Part shown: in pieces, positions 49,842 to 59,914 of the stretch
How the letters are laid out: every line of letters starts with the position of its first letter
How positions within the stretch are numbered: position 1 is the first letter of the stretch
NCBI RefSeq assembly: GCF_011077955.1
Contig: NZ_JAALBX010000011.1
Span: forward strand, 1-64,000
Direction: 5' to 3'
DNA length: 64,000 nucleotides
DNA from: Citrobacter freundii
Lineage (GTDB): Bacteria; Pseudomonadota; Gammaproteobacteria; Enterobacterales; Enterobacteriaceae
The notes under the pieces: generated by a model
The model's input: only the letters and a program-made list of their open reading frames with translations
What the model was told of the DNA's origin: nothing
The model's database searches: none
Program-made: the position numbers and the translations under genes

Positions 49842-49887
49842 ACACTTTTAAGCGTTTAACGTGTACGGATCACTGTAGGGTTACACC

Positions 49888-50283
49888 ATGACCAGCCGAT
49901 TTATGCTGATTTTTACTGCCGTTAGCGGCTTTATATTTGTGGCGCTGGGCGCGTTTGGCGCCCACGTTTTGAGTAAAACCATGGGGCCGATGGAGATGGG
50001 TTGGCTCCACACGGGTCTTGAATATCAGGCGTTTCACACGCTTGCCATATTCGGACTGGCGGTGGCGATGCAGCGCCGGATCAGTATCTGGTTTTACTGG
50101 AGTAGTGTATTTATGGCGCTCGGCACCGTGCTGTTTAGCGGCAGCCTTTATTGCCTGGCGTTATCGCATTTACGTTTATGGGCGTTTGTTACGCCGGTAG
50201 GTGGCGTCAGCTTCCTCGCCGGTTGGGTTTTGATGTTAATCGGCGCGTTGCGCCTGAAGCGAAAAGGCAGTGGGCATGAATAA
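49888..50283 (+). CDS. ygdD: YgdD, DUF423 inner-membrane protein
   Basis: 131 residues with about four hydrophobic segments, the first starting [22 protein letters not shown], a typical DUF423 N-terminus. Length as in E. coli. Function unknown. It overlaps rlmM by eight bases and is probably co-transcribed with it. Confidence 0.93.
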   Translation: MTSRFMLIFTAVSGFIFVALGAFGAHVLSKTMGPMEMGWLHTGLEYQAFHTLAIFGLAVAMQRRISIWFYWSSVFMALGTVLFSGSLYCLALSHLRLWAFVTPVGGVSFLAGWVLMLIGALRLKRKGSGHE

Positions 50284-51376
50284 GGTAATTTTGTATTGCC
50301 GCCAGGGTTTTGAGAAAGAGTGTGCGGCGGAGATTACCGATAAAGCGGCTCTCCTGAACGTGTACGGTTTTGCGCGCGTTAAAGAGCAATCCGGTTATGT
50401 AATTTTTGAGTGTTATCAGCCCGAAGAGGCCGATAAACTCGCGCGCGAGCTGCCGTTCAGTTCATTGATTTTTGCTCGTCAGCTCTTCGTTGCCGGGGAG
50501 CTTTTACAACATCTCCCGCAAGAAGATCGCATCTCCCCGATAGTCGGTATGTTACAAGGCGTGGTGGAAAAGGGCGGCGATTTGCGCGTTGAAGTGGCTG
50601 ACACAAACGAAAGCAAAGAGCTGTTGAAATTTTGCCGCAAATTTACCGTTCCATTGCGTGCTGCCCTGCGCGAAGCCAATGTGCTGGCAAAATTTGAAAC
50701 GCCGAAGCGGCCGGTGGTACATGTGTTCTTTATCGCGCCAGGCTGTTGCTACACCGGGTATTCTTATACCACGAACAATTCGCCGTTCTATATGGGCATC
50801 CCGCGGCTGAAATTCCCCGCCGATGCGCCGAGCCGTTCGACGCTCAAACTGGAAGAAGCCTTCCATGTTTTTATTCCGGCGGACGAGTGGGATGAGCGCC
50901 TGGCCAATGGCATGCACGCCGTGGATCTCGGGGCCTGCCCCGGCGGATGGACCTACCAACTGGTGAAGCGCAACATGTGGGTCGCCTCAGTTGATAACGG
51001 CCCGATGGCGCAAAGCCTGATGGATACCGGACAGGTCACCTGGCTGCGCGAAGATGGATTCCGTTATCGCCCAACGCGTAATAACATCTCGTGGCTGGTT
51101 TGCGATATGGTTGAAAAACCGGCAAAAGTCGCGGCGCTTATGGCGCAGTGGCTGGTAAACGGCTGGTGTCGCGAGGCGATTTTCAATCTCAAGCTGCCGA
51201 TGAAAAAACGCTATGAAGAGGTGTCTCAAAATATCGCGTTTATTCAGGAACAACTAGATGCGAATAACATCAGTGCGCAGATCCAGGCGCGTCAGCTTTA
51301 TCATGACCGTGAAGAAGTGACCGTGCATGTCCGCCGTATGTGGGCGGCCGTCGGCGGTCGTCGCGACGAACGATAA
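50276..51376 (+). CDS. rlmM: 23S rRNA 2'-O-ribose C2498 methyltransferase RlmM
   Basis: 366 residues from ATG 50276 ([16 protein letters not shown]), the E. coli length; ATG 50270 is also in frame. N-terminal THUMP-like region, C-terminal Rossmann methyltransferase with the SAM loop [14 protein letters not shown] and a K-D-K-E type catalytic set. It methylates C2498 in the peptidyl-transferase centre. A terminator lies 20 bp downstream. Confidence 0.96.
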   Translation: MNKVILYCRQGFEKECAAEITDKAALLNVYGFARVKEQSGYVIFECYQPEEADKLARELPFSSLIFARQLFVAGELLQHLPQEDRISPIVGMLQGVVEKGGDLRVEVADTNESKELLKFCRKFTVPLRAALREANVLAKFETPKRPVVHVFFIAPGCCYTGYSYTTNNSPFYMGIPRLKFPADAPSRSTLKLEEAFHVFIPADEWDERLANGMHAVDLGACPGGWTYQLVKRNMWVASVDNGPMAQSLMDTGQVTWLREDGFRYRPTRNNISWLVCDMVEKPAKVAALMAQWLVNGWCREAIFNLKLPMKKRYEEVSQNIAFIQEQLDANNISAQIQARQLYHDREEVTVHVRRMWAAVGGRRDER

Positions 51377-51392
51377 TCATCTTATTTCTTCT

Positions 51393-51417
51393 AAAGGGCG
51401 CCAGGCGCCCTTTTTTA
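51393..51417 (+). terminator. terminator after rlmM
   Basis: GGGCGC (51396-51401) and GCGCCC pair around CAG, extended by A/T pairs and followed by T6. Strong stem at the start of the repeat-bearing spacer. Confidence 0.9.
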
Positions 51418-51915
51418 ATGCTTTGATGACCTTCCTGTGGGCGCGTCATCAACTTGTTCTGGCTCTGCCTTAATGTCTTTTACATCTCATAAGACTGTCA
51501 AAGACTTCTTTTTAAGCTTTTAGTATCCACTTCAAGGACTAAATCAACGCTGTCATCTGTGAAGGCGGATTTTTACTTCTGACTGAAAATCACATTCTGT
51601 GGGCGTATTCACCAATAGGGTTTGGCCCTGCCAGCTTGTTTTTGAGTGTTGTTTAACAGAACAGGTTGCGGCGTCTTTGCTGCAATTAGCACCTATCCTT
51701 TTAGGCGAAAACAATGCCGCTTTCTGTAAAGGCGGATTTTTATTGCCTGCCTAAAACGAACCCATGTTAGCGACACAGGTTTAGCTCTGCTTTTAAGGCA
51801 ACCGGATTCACTCTGGCGCAGCGGGCTAAGGATACTGACTACGAATATGCTTATTACGAGGTTTCAGGCGGCACGAAGGGGCGAATCATAACCGCTTTAT
51901 CTAAAGGGCGGATTT
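51408..51915 (+). repeat. three tandem degenerate ~168-nt units, each ending in a hairpin and T run
   Basis: The rlmM-xni gap has no gene. It contains three units in direct order. Each has a head with CTGTGGGCG...TGGCTCTGCC-like sequence (near 51434, 51598 and a weak form near 51764) and a tail hairpin of CCGC-type arms. The hairpins are at 51548-51568, 51717-51735 and 51892-51911; units 1 and 2 are followed by ATTTTTA, unit 3 by ATTTCA. Tail spacing is 167-176 nt. Stem bases change in pairs (TCA/TGA against TTT/AAA), which argues for a conserved structure. It might be a set of tandem small-RNA genes, repeated terminators or a decayed repeat. No known family is recognised. Confidence 0.6.
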
Positions 51916-51935
51916 CACGGCAGAGGCTCAGAGGC

Positions 51936-52691
51936 TTAGTTGCGCGCAAGCCGGAGTTGCTGGAGATTGCCATCTAACTGCAAATCCGTTTTGAGCGTCG
52001 CTATGGTGCGGCTCAAAAAAGCCTCGTCACGATGCGCGTCGAGTTTTTTACGCCACTTTTCCGGTACCTTTTCCAGATTCGCATATAAGTTTTCCAGCGT
52101 GCCGAATTCGCCAATTAACTGTGCGGCGCTTTTAGGGCCAATCCCCGGGACACCGGAAATCTTTGAACTGCTAATGCCCGCAAGGCCCCAGTAATCGGGT
52201 AATGCCTGTGGCGGAACACCGAACTCTTTTTCGATAAACGGCGCATCCAGCCAGCGTTTTTGAAAATAATCGCGAATTTGGATCGCAGGCGTCAGCAACT
52301 GACAATAGCCTTTATCGGTAGACACAATCATTGCCTGATGCCCGGCATGGGCGACTTTTACTGCAAGCGTGGCGGCAAGATCGTCGGCTTCATTCCCCTC
52401 AGAATGCCAGCAAGCCACGCCGTGCTCGGTGAACGCGCGGCGCAGGGCAGGCATTTCTGCGTGCAGATCGTCGGGCATGGGGGCGCGCCCGGCTTTGTAA
52501 TCCGGAAATAGCTGGTGCCGCCAGCCGGTAGAGCGAGCTTCATCATCAAAAACAGCGACGGCGTGGGTCGGATTACTGTGGAGTATCAACTGAGAAAGGG
52601 CGTGAACGCAGGTATCGGCACAGGGCGAGCCCTGCACGGCATGGATGCGACGAATCAGGTTGAGTGCGTCAACGATTAACAGTACAGCCAT
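51936..52691 (-). CDS. xni: flap endonuclease Xni (ExoIX)
   Basis: 251 residues from ATG 52691 ([15 protein letters not shown]), the E. coli length; the ATG three codons upstream is less likely. It has the 5'-3' exonuclease/FEN fold with DALNLIRR, the [11 protein letters not shown] acidic cluster and the helix-hairpin-helix [10 protein letters not shown]. As in other Xni proteins it has fewer metal ligands than the PolI exonuclease domain. In E. coli fuc genes separate xni from rlmM; here they are adjacent. Confidence 0.95.
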   Translation of the reverse strand: MAVLLIVDALNLIRRIHAVQGSPCADTCVHALSQLILHSNPTHAVAVFDDEARSTGWRHQLFPDYKAGRAPMPDDLHAEMPALRRAFTEHGVACWHSEGNEADDLAATLAVKVAHAGHQAMIVSTDKGYCQLLTPAIQIRDYFQKRWLDAPFIEKEFGVPPQALPDYWGLAGISSSKISGVPGIGPKSAAQLIGEFGTLENLYANLEKVPEKWRKKLDAHRDEAFLSRTIATLKTDLQLDGNLQQLRLARN

Positions 52692-52780
52692 GGGTTTCAC
52701 CTCCGTTTGAATAAGGGGTTACCCTATCATTTCTCGATAGCATGAACCACAAACGAGGGGAAATCAGGAAGATATGCCGC

Positions 52781-52814
52781 AAAAACAGCTCCGCCTTCAC
52801 AAGGGAAGGCGGAG
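52781..52814 (-). terminator. terminator of sdaC-sdaB
   Basis: CTCCGCCTT (52789-52797) and AAGGCGGAG (52806-52814) form a 9-bp stem. On the minus strand CTGTTTTTG follows. It lies just past the sdaB stop. Confidence 0.88.
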
Positions 52815-52822
52815 AAGAGAGA

Positions 52823-54190
52823 TTAATCGCAGGTGACGACTTTCATTGCCAAACCGCCGCGTGAGGTCTCGCGGTATTTCGCATTCATGTCTTTACCTGT
52901 TTCGTACATGGTTTCGATAACTTTATCGAGGCAGACGCGTGGCTCGCTGGTGCGACGCAATGCCATACGCGCGGCGTTAACGGCTTTCACTGCGGCAATC
53001 GCGTTACGCTCGATGCACGGTACCTGCACTTGTCCGGCGACCGGATCGCAAGTCAGACCGAGGTTATGCTCCATGCCAATTTCTGCGGCAATGCAAACTT
53101 GCATCGGGCTTGCGCCCAGCAGTTCAGCAAGGCCCGCCGCGGCCATGGAGCAGGCAACGCCGACTTCGCCCTGGCAGCCCACTTCGGCGCCGGAAATCGA
53201 CGCGTTCATTTTATAAAGTGAGCCAATAGCGCTCGCCACCAGCAGGTAACGCGCCAGAGAGTTGGCGTTCACTTCACGGATGAATTTGTCGTAATACGCC
53301 AGCACCGCGGGAACAATGCCACATGCGCCATTGGTTGGCGCGGTAACAACGCGTCCACCTGCGGCGTTTTCTTCGTTGACCGCCAGCGCAAACATATTGA
53401 TCCAGTCCACCACAGCCATCGGATCCTGGGTGGTTTTGTCACTGCTTACCAGCATTCGGCGCAGCGCCGCGGCACGACGCGGTACGCGCAGTTTGCCCGG
53501 CAGTACGCCTTCGGTGGTGATGCCGCGCTCAATACCGCCGCGCATCACGTCCCATACTTGCGCCAGATGCGTTTCGAGTTCTTCTTTGCTGCGCAAAGCG
53601 AGTTCGTTCTTCATCATCAGGCCGGAAAGCGACAGGCCGGTTTCACGGCAGTGACGCTGTAAATCCGCCGCGTTTTTATACGGATAAGGTACCTCGACAG
53701 CTGACGCGCTGGTCACGCCGAAATGGTCCTCGTCAACAATAAAACCGCCGCCGATTGAGTAATACGTCTGGCTGTAAACCACCTGGTTACCGGCAAGCGC
53801 AGTAATGCGCATCCCGTTTTCGTGCAGGGAAAGGTTATCAGCGTGGAAGTTCATGCACTGATCGACCGGGAACTCGACTTCGTGTTCACCGTTTGCCAGC
53901 AGCAAGCGTCCATGGGTGTTAACGTCCTGGATAAAACCAGGAATGCTATCGATATCAACCGAGTGCGGCAGGTTGCCCGCCAGGCCCATTATGATAGCAA
54001 TATCAGTGTGGTGTCCTTTCCCCGTTAAGGAAAGTGAACCGTAAACATCAACAACGACACGGGTAACATCACGCAACAATCCTTGTGCGATTAAATCATC
54101 CGTAAACTGCTTGCCCGCTTTCATTGGCCCAACAGTATGGGAGCTGGAAGGACCAATGCCGATTTTGAAAATATCAAAAACACTAATCAT
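52823..54190 (-). CDS. sdaB: L-serine dehydratase 2
   Basis: 455 residues from ATG 54190 (MISVFDIFKIGIGPSSSHTVGP), the E. coli SdaB length; the frame extends 11 codons upstream without homology. Iron-sulfur L-serine deaminase (serine to pyruvate and ammonia); conserved cysteines in the C-terminal domain (NGACGIVPA, AEVGCQGEVG, LTCDPVAG) bind the cluster. It follows sdaC in one operon. Confidence 0.95.
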   Translation of the reverse strand: MISVFDIFKIGIGPSSSHTVGPMKAGKQFTDDLIAQGLLRDVTRVVVDVYGSLSLTGKGHHTDIAIIMGLAGNLPHSVDIDSIPGFIQDVNTHGRLLLANGEHEVEFPVDQCMNFHADNLSLHENGMRITALAGNQVVYSQTYYSIGGGFIVDEDHFGVTSASAVEVPYPYKNAADLQRHCRETGLSLSGLMMKNELALRSKEELETHLAQVWDVMRGGIERGITTEGVLPGKLRVPRRAAALRRMLVSSDKTTQDPMAVVDWINMFALAVNEENAAGGRVVTAPTNGACGIVPAVLAYYDKFIREVNANSLARYLLVASAIGSLYKMNASISGAEVGCQGEVGVACSMAAAGLAELLGASPMQVCIAAEIGMEHNLGLTCDPVAGQVQVPCIERNAIAAVKAVNAARMALRRTSEPRVCLDKVIETMYETGKDMNAKYRETSRGGLAMKVVTCD

Positions 54191-54255
54191 GATGCATCCA
54201 TTCGTAGTTTGAGGTAAGGGCATGCGCCGCTCAGCGAGCGGCGCGGACGATGCAA

Positions 54256-55548
54256 TTAGCCGAACAGGGAGTAGAAAATAGCGGAGATGGCAATAAGACC
54301 CATCACAACTACAAATACGTTACTGATATGGCCGCTGTATTTACGCATAGCAGGGACTTTCTGAATGGCATACATCGGCATCAGGAACAGGATCATTGCG
54401 ATAATCGGGCCGCCCAGGGTTTCAATCATGCCCAGGATGCTTGGGTTCAGGGTCGCCACAATCCAGGTGGTAACCAGCATGAACAGCGCAGTGATGCGGT
54501 TCAGTTTGTTGATTTCGATGGATTTACCTTTGCCGCGCAAAGATTTAATCACCATACCGTTAAAGCCTTCACGCGCGCCCAGGTAGTGGCCGAGGAAGGA
54601 TTTTGTGATAGCGATAATCGCGATGATCGGCGCCATCCAGGCTATGACCGGTGCGTTAAAGTGGTTAGCCAGGTAAGACAGAATAGAGATGTTCTGCGCT
54701 TTCGCTTCAGCCAGGTCAGCCGGGGACAGGCTCAGTACGCAACTGAACACAAAGAACATCACCGTCAGCACCATCATGATGTGTGCGAAGGCCAGAATGC
54801 GGGAGCATTTTTTCTCAGCATCCACGCCGTATTCTTCACGCTTCGCCACAGCGAAGGAGGAGATGATCGGAGAGTGGTTGAAAGAGAACACCATTACCGG
54901 AATAGCAAGCCACAGGGTCATCCACAGGCCGTTGCCGGTTGTTGCCGCAGTTGAGCTAAAGGACAGCGTATCCAGTACCGCGCCGCTCCATTGCGGGATC
55001 AGGTAAAGGGCAAGCATCATCAGCGCTGCAACGAACGGGAATACCAGCACGCTCATTGCTTTTACGATCATCTGCTCACCAAAACGCACGATAGTCATCA
55101 TGCCGACAATCAGGATCAGAGAAAGGATCGCACGCGGCGGCGCAGTCATACCTAACTGGTGGGTGATAAAGCTATCCACGGTGTTAGTGATAGCCACGCT
55201 ATAAACCAACAGAATTGGGTAAATCGCGAAGAAGTAGAGCAGGGTGATGAGTTTGCCTGCGCCCACGCCGAAGTGTTCTTCAACAACTTCGGTGATGTCT
55301 TCGCCCGGGTTTTTGCCTGACAGCACAAAGCGGGTTAAACCACGGTGTGCAAAGTAGGTCATCGGGAAAGCAAGTATTGCCATGATGATAAGCGGGATCA
55401 GACCGCCGACACCGGCATTGATTGGTAAGAAAAGTACACCTGCGCCGATTGCTGTGCCGTACAGGCCAAGCATCCACATGGTGTCCGTTTTGCGCCATGA
55501 ACTACGCGTCGCGGATGACGCAATGGTGCTGGTTTGAGTGGTTTCCAT
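54256..55548 (-). CDS. sdaC: serine:H+ symporter SdaC
   Basis: 430 residues with about 11 transmembrane segments, HAAAP/STP family ([19 protein letters not shown] at the first helix). It imports L-serine for SdaB. A GGAG ribosome-binding site precedes the ATG at 55548. It is the first gene of sdaC-sdaB, with 65 bp between the two. Confidence 0.96.
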   Translation of the reverse strand: METTQTSTIASSATRSSWRKTDTMWMLGLYGTAIGAGVLFLPINAGVGGLIPLIIMAILAFPMTYFAHRGLTRFVLSGKNPGEDITEVVEEHFGVGAGKLITLLYFFAIYPILLVYSVAITNTVDSFITHQLGMTAPPRAILSLILIVGMMTIVRFGEQMIVKAMSVLVFPFVAALMMLALYLIPQWSGAVLDTLSFSSTAATTGNGLWMTLWLAIPVMVFSFNHSPIISSFAVAKREEYGVDAEKKCSRILAFAHIMMVLTVMFFVFSCVLSLSPADLAEAKAQNISILSYLANHFNAPVIAWMAPIIAIIAITKSFLGHYLGAREGFNGMVIKSLRGKGKSIEINKLNRITALFMLVTTWIVATLNPSILGMIETLGGPIIAMILFLMPMYAIQKVPAMRKYSGHISNVFVVVMGLIAISAIFYSLFG

Positions 55549-55970
55549 TTGTTTCTCCTGGAGGAAGCATAAAAATCAGGCTTTTAGAGATATCCAATGC
55601 AAAATTGCCTGACTGTAAAACGAAATACTGGTAAAGAGGGGATTTTTATAATTTTTTCCCGTAACTATTTTCGGGCGGAAAGATACATTTATGGCGTGAA
55701 TCTATCAGTGATCCGGATCGCAATTGCCATAATATACTTTTTGTAAGGGTATTTTTTAGGCCTTTACGCTGCTTTTTTCCTGCTTTACCACATTATCAGA
55801 CAAGAACTCCGTCATTTATGGAGGGCAGCAGCATACAAGAGATATCGAATATCGGATTTTCAACTGTTAAATAGAGGTTACGCGGAGTTTATTACGGGGA
55901 AATCATTAGTTTGGGTGCTTATTTTATCGTGAGCCGAGAAAGCAAACGTTACCTTTGTGACGATTATGTA
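55549..55970. other. sdaC upstream region
   Basis: About 420 bp without a gene between sdaC and the ppnN terminator. It should hold the sdaC promoter; in E. coli sdaC is under CRP and Lrp control. I see A/T-rich stretches but no site good enough to mark. Confidence 0.5.
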
Positions 55971-55999
55971 AAAAAAAGGACGGCTCAGGGGCCGTCCTC
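55971..55999 (-). terminator. terminator of ppnN
   Basis: AGGACGGC and GCCGTCCT form an 8-bp stem (55978-55999). On the minus strand a run of T9 follows. It lies 15 bp past the ppnN stop. Confidence 0.92.
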
Positions 56000-56014
56000 T
56001 CCGTTTATATTATG

Positions 56015-57379
56015 CTACGTACATATTTCATAGCAGGGGATATATGCGCTTCCAGGAAGCTTCATACGATGCTGAGCCACAAACCCCTGCAGCAGATCGT
56101 CCATCTGTTCCATCATACGGCGATCGCCATGGATCTTATACGGGCCAAACTGCTCAATGGCACGTATGCCATTCTCTTTAACGTTACCTGCCACAATGCC
56201 TGAAAAAGCGCGACGCAAATCTGCGGCCAGCACTTCCGTTGGCTGGTCAGGATACAGTTTCAGATTCGCCATATTGCTATGGGTCGGTTCAAACGGCACC
56301 TGAAGATCCGGCGCAATACGAATCGACCAGTTAAAGCTGTAGGCATCGCCGGTATCGCGGCGATTCTCTTTAACCATCGGCATGGCTTTTTTCATCTGGC
56401 GCGCCACTTCCGAGGCATCATCAATAATGATGCGATAATAGCGACGGGCCTGCTCCCCGAGCGTACTGACGATAAAGTCATCCAGCACACGAAAATAATC
56501 CGCGCTCTGTTTCGGGCCGGTGAGAATCAGCGGGAGTACCTGATCTTGGTTGTGCGGGTTCATCAAAATACCCAGCAGATAAAGCAACTCCTCCGCCGTT
56601 CCAACGCCGCCCGGGAAGATAATAATCCCATGGGCGATACGTACAAAGGCTTCGAGGCGCTTTTCAATATCCGGCATGATGATAAGTTCATTCACCAGCG
56701 GGTTAGGGGGTTCTGCCGCGATAATAGAAGGCTCAGTCATGCCGATAAAGCGGCCTTCTTTATAGCGTTGCTGCGCATGGCCCACCGCCGCGCCTTTCAT
56801 TGGCGCTTCCATTGCACCCGGACCGCAGCCGGTGCAGATGTTCAGTTCGCGCAAACCCAGTTGCGTTCCCACGCGACGGGCGTAGAGATATTCGGTTTCA
56901 TTAATGGAGTGACCGCCCCAGCAGACCACCATATTGGGCGCTTCGCCGACATGTAATGCCCGGGCATTGCGCAAAATCGAAAAGACCAGGTTGGTGATAT
57001 GAATGGAATCTTCAAGATCCAGGTGCTGTAAGCGCCCGGCCGTGGTGATTTGCCCGTTCACGAATAAAATATCGCGCAATACCGCAAACAGGTTTGCCTG
57101 TAATGAGCGAATAATACGACCATCGACGAAAGCATCGTCGGGGGGATTGATGAGTTCTAGCTTGACGCCGCGTTCACGCCGCAGCACGTTGATATCAAAG
57201 TTTTCGAATCGAGAAAGCAGTTCTTTACTGTTATCTGTCTGACTACCGGAATTCAGTACGGCCAAAGAACAATTGCGGAAGAGTTGATAAATGTCGCTGC
57301 TGGCCGTGCGTTTAAGCATATCGACTTCCAACTGCGACAGCATATCCATCGAGCCAAGCGGGCTAATATGTGTAATCAA
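56015..57379 (-). CDS. ppnN: pyrimidine/purine nucleotide 5'-monophosphate nucleosidase PpnN
   Basis: 454 residues, as in E. coli (YgdH). The central LOG-type nucleosidase domain has the [15 protein letters not shown] motif (PGGxGTxxE) and the [16 protein letters not shown] loop, flanked by N- and C-terminal regulatory domains. It splits nucleoside monophosphates into base and ribose 5-phosphate; the E. coli enzyme is activated by (p)ppGpp. Single gene with its own terminator. Confidence 0.95.
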   Translation of the reverse strand: MITHISPLGSMDMLSQLEVDMLKRTASSDIYQLFRNCSLAVLNSGSQTDNSKELLSRFENFDINVLRRERGVKLELINPPDDAFVDGRIIRSLQANLFAVLRDILFVNGQITTAGRLQHLDLEDSIHITNLVFSILRNARALHVGEAPNMVVCWGGHSINETEYLYARRVGTQLGLRELNICTGCGPGAMEAPMKGAAVGHAQQRYKEGRFIGMTEPSIIAAEPPNPLVNELIIMPDIEKRLEAFVRIAHGIIIFPGGVGTAEELLYLLGILMNPHNQDQVLPLILTGPKQSADYFRVLDDFIVSTLGEQARRYYRIIIDDASEVARQMKKAMPMVKENRRDTGDAYSFNWSIRIAPDLQVPFEPTHSNMANLKLYPDQPTEVLAADLRRAFSGIVAGNVKENGIRAIEQFGPYKIHGDRRMMEQMDDLLQGFVAQHRMKLPGSAYIPCYEICT

Positions 57380-57493
57380 GTAGACTCCTTACGGGCACAA
57401 CGCGCCGATCCCTGTGATTACAATAGCCCTGCCTGCTCAGGTTTAACAACCCGCTAAAGTAAAAGGGTGTGTCAAATGCGAGACATATTCCAG

Positions 57494-58339
57494 TTATTGT
57501 CGTACCAGACGACCCGTGGCTGGTGTGAAATCGGTATTTGTGCGCCACGGGTTGATATCCAGCCCGCCGCGTCGGGTATAACGCGCATAGACACTCAACG
57601 TTTGCGGGCGGCAAAATCGTAAGATGTCGTTAAAAATGCGCTCCACACACTGCTCGTGAAATTCATTATGGTTGCGGAAAGAAACCAGATAACGCAGCAG
57701 TTTTTCACGGTCGATTTGCGGACCGCGATAGCGAATTTGCACCGAACCCCAGTCTGGCTGATGCGTGATGAGACAGTTCGATTTCAACAGATGACTGACC
57801 AGCATCTCCTCGACTATCTGCTCACCCGCCGCACCGTCGAGATAGGCGGCATTAAAGTCATAGTTCTCAATCGTGATGGGCTGCTCGTCAATACATTCGC
57901 CCGCAAACGCGGCGACAGCTTGCCCTTCAATATCCTGTAAGCGGTGAAGCACCACTTCAACATCGCCTTGCGCGCAGTGGCGTAAATCACGTGTGAGCGT
58001 CTGCTGCACTTCATCCCAACTGGCGAAACGGCTTTGGTTAAAGCTGTTGAGATAGAGCTTAAAACTTTTGGACTCCACCAGATTGACGCTTGCACTATCA
58101 ATACTGACGTGCCCAACGGCAACTTGCGGCAAGCCATTGTTATTCAACCAGGAAAGCTCATAAAGCGTCCAGATATCGGCGCCGTGAAACGGTAAGTTAT
58201 TGGCGTCCAGACCTAGTGGATCGCGATTCAAACTACGGGGAACCGGCTGCAGGAGGCTGGCGTCATAGATATCGCGGTAAGCCGTTGATTTACCCAGCGT
58301 CAATCCGCTTAACGCCGCGTGGTTTTCATAAGAAGTCAT
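57494..58339 (-). CDS. queF: NADPH-dependent 7-cyano-7-deazaguanine reductase QueF
   Basis: 281 residues, the long bimodular (YqcD-type) form with two T-fold halves. The QueF motif [17 protein letters not shown] and the catalytic Cys and Asp ([14 protein letters not shown]) are present. It reduces preQ0 to preQ1 in queuosine synthesis. It is divergent from syd; the start codons are 71 bp apart. Confidence 0.96.
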   Translation of the reverse strand: MTSYENHAALSGLTLGKSTAYRDIYDASLLQPVPRSLNRDPLGLDANNLPFHGADIWTLYELSWLNNNGLPQVAVGHVSIDSASVNLVESKSFKLYLNSFNQSRFASWDEVQQTLTRDLRHCAQGDVEVVLHRLQDIEGQAVAAFAGECIDEQPITIENYDFNAAYLDGAAGEQIVEEMLVSHLLKSNCLITHQPDWGSVQIRYRGPQIDREKLLRYLVSFRNHNEFHEQCVERIFNDILRFCRPQTLSVYARYTRRGGLDINPWRTNTDFTPATGRLVRQ

Positions 58340-58409
58340 GTGTCACCAAACTAAAGCAGGTACAATAATTGGTCTAGTGTATCGTACCTGGCTGAGAGAG
58401 AGAAACGCA

Positions 58410-58955
58410 GTGGAAAGTGACGTGCAGCAAGCCCTGAAAGCATTTACCGGTCGATTTTGCGATGCGTGGCATGAAGCCCACGGGAGTTGGCCGCAAAGTG
58501 AGGCGCTTTATGGGGTGCCTTCACCCTGCATTATTTCAACGCTTCAGGACAAGATTATCTGGCAGCCGCAACCTTTCGACGCCGACGCCGATCTAAGCGC
58601 AGTGGAACGGGCGATGGATATTGTATTGCAAGCCGATATCCACGCGTTTTACACCACGCAATACGCAGGTGACATGACGGCGAGTTGGAACGGCGAAGCG
58701 CTGACACTGCTGCAAACCTGGAGTGATGAGGATTTTCGTCGCGTGCAGGAAAACCTGATTGGCCACCTTGTGACACAAAAGCGTCTGAAGCTTTCTCCCA
58801 CGCTTTTTATCGCCACGCGTGATGATGAAATGGAAGTGGTTTCCCTTTGCAATTTGACTGGCGAAGTGATGGTAGAAAAGCTGGGAACGCGTCAGCGCAG
58901 CGTGATTGCGCCATCGCTTGGCGACTTTCTTTCTCGTCTTGAGCCTTGCGTGTAA
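58410..58955 (+). CDS. syd: SecY-interacting protein Syd
   Basis: 181 residues when started at GTG 58410, which is preceded by GAGAGAGA and aligns with the E. coli start ([13 protein letters not shown] against MDDLTAQALKDFT). A longer frame with ATG at 58338 overlaps the queF start and has no homology. It is a soluble protein that binds SecY at the inner membrane and is toxic to defective translocons when overproduced. The SUKH/Syd-like fold is recognised by [11 protein letters not shown] and [17 protein letters not shown]. Confidence 0.94.
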   Translation: MESDVQQALKAFTGRFCDAWHEAHGSWPQSEALYGVPSPCIISTLQDKIIWQPQPFDADADLSAVERAMDIVLQADIHAFYTTQYAGDMTASWNGEALTLLQTWSDEDFRRVQENLIGHLVTQKRLKLSPTLFIATRDDEMEVVSLCNLTGEVMVEKLGTRQRSVIAPSLGDFLSRLEPCV

Positions 58956-58975
58956 GCATGTTTTGCTGGTGCCTT

Positions 58976-58993
58976 TGTGAGAGATCTCTTACA
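58976..58993 (+). promoter_or_regulatory. UvrY (BarA/UvrY) binding box of csrB
   Basis: TGTGAGAGATCTCTTACA is one base from the perfect 18-bp palindrome TGTAAGAGATCTCTTACA that binds UvrY/SirA. It lies about 170-190 bp upstream of the csrB start, as in E. coli. An A/T-rich stretch between (59041-59075) could take IHF. Confidence 0.85.
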
Positions 58994-59164
58994 AGCTTGT
59001 AAGACATCAGCATCAGCGCTGTAACGTGTTCACTTCCCTTAAAATTAAAAATATTTATTTTTCAATGCGTTAACCGTTTGATTTGTGCTTTCGAATGAAA
59101 CATTACTGCAATCTGTGACGGCGGTTACCTTGTAAGAAACGCCTTTATAGAGGATTCTATGTGT

Positions 59165-59530
59165 GTCGACAGGACGTCGCGATATGAAGTGTACATCAGG
59201 ATGATGTTGCTTCAGCCAGGAACACACCAGGATGGTGCTTCATGGAAGGCTTCAGGATGAAGCAAGGAAAACGCAGGCAGCGTTAAAGGACACCTCCAGG
59301 ATGGAGAACGAGAGCCGGTCAGGATGTTCGGTGGATCAGGACGATCAGGGACGCAGCGCCAGGACGGTGCAAAATAAGACGTCATGATGATGTCATGCAG
59401 GATGCATAAATAAGGACGTTGAGCGTAAGCTCGCAGGAAAAGTTGTCACGGATGAGCAGGGAGCAACAAAAGTAGCTGGACTGCTGCGAAACGAACCGGG
59501 AGCACTGTTTTTACAGTGCTCCCTTTTTTT
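59165..59530 (+). ncRNA. csrB: CsrB small RNA
   Basis: About 366 nt from GTCGACAGG to the terminator GGGAGCACTGT...ACAGTGCTCCC plus T7. It contains roughly twenty GGA motifs, most as AGGA or CAGGATG in hairpin loops, the sites that titrate CsrA. The 3' segment GAGCAGGGAGCAACAAAAG matches E. coli. It lies between syd and yqcC, as in E. coli, with the UvrY box upstream. It controls carbon storage, motility and biofilm through CsrA. Confidence 0.97.
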
Positions 59531-59584
59531 ATTCCCGCCATGAAATGCTATGCTTCGCGCCTGTTTGCAGCAATCGAGGTCATC

Positions 59585-59914
59585 ATGAACAGAGCGAACG
59601 CTTTGCGTCAGCAACTTCTTCTTATTGAAAATACGCTTCGCGACACTCAGCAGTGGCAGGGCAACCCCCCTGATGCCGCCGCGTTTGCGAGCGATCAGCC
59701 CTTTTGCCTGGACACGCTTGCGCCTTATGAGTGGTTGCAGTGGATTTTTATTCCGCGTATGAACGCGCTACTCGACAGCAATAGCCCACTGCCGCAGGCT
59801 TTTTCAATCGCGCCTTATTATGAAGTGGCGCTACAGCCAGGCCATCCTGCACGCGAAGAAATCCTGGTATTACTCACGGAAATGGATGCCTGGTTTAACG
59901 AGGAAAGCGTGTGA
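59585..59914 (+). CDS. yqcC: YqcC family protein
   Basis: 109 residues from ATG 59585, the E. coli length; the longer frame from 59516 starts within the csrB terminator. Mostly helical, with the conserved core PYEWLQWIFIPRMNALLD and SIAPYYEVAL. Function unknown. It overlaps truC by four bases (GTGA), so the two are translationally coupled. Confidence 0.93.
   Translation: MNRANALRQQLLLIENTLRDTQQWQGNPPDAAAFASDQPFCLDTLAPYEWLQWIFIPRMNALLDSNSPLPQAFSIAPYYEVALQPGHPAREEILVLLTEMDAWFNEESV

Noticed and set aside
54250-54954. 234-codon plus-strand frame opposite sdaC
   Set aside because: His/Arg/Gln-rich antisense translation of a clear transporter gene; no ribosome-binding site.
56279-56956. 225-codon plus-strand frame opposite ppnN
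   Set aside because: Antisense shadow of ppnN with Arg/His-rich composition and no homology.
59165-59530. Repeated CAGGATG-like words resembling a CRISPR or satellite array
   Set aside because: Irregular spacing and hairpin-loop placement; this is the CsrB RNA.
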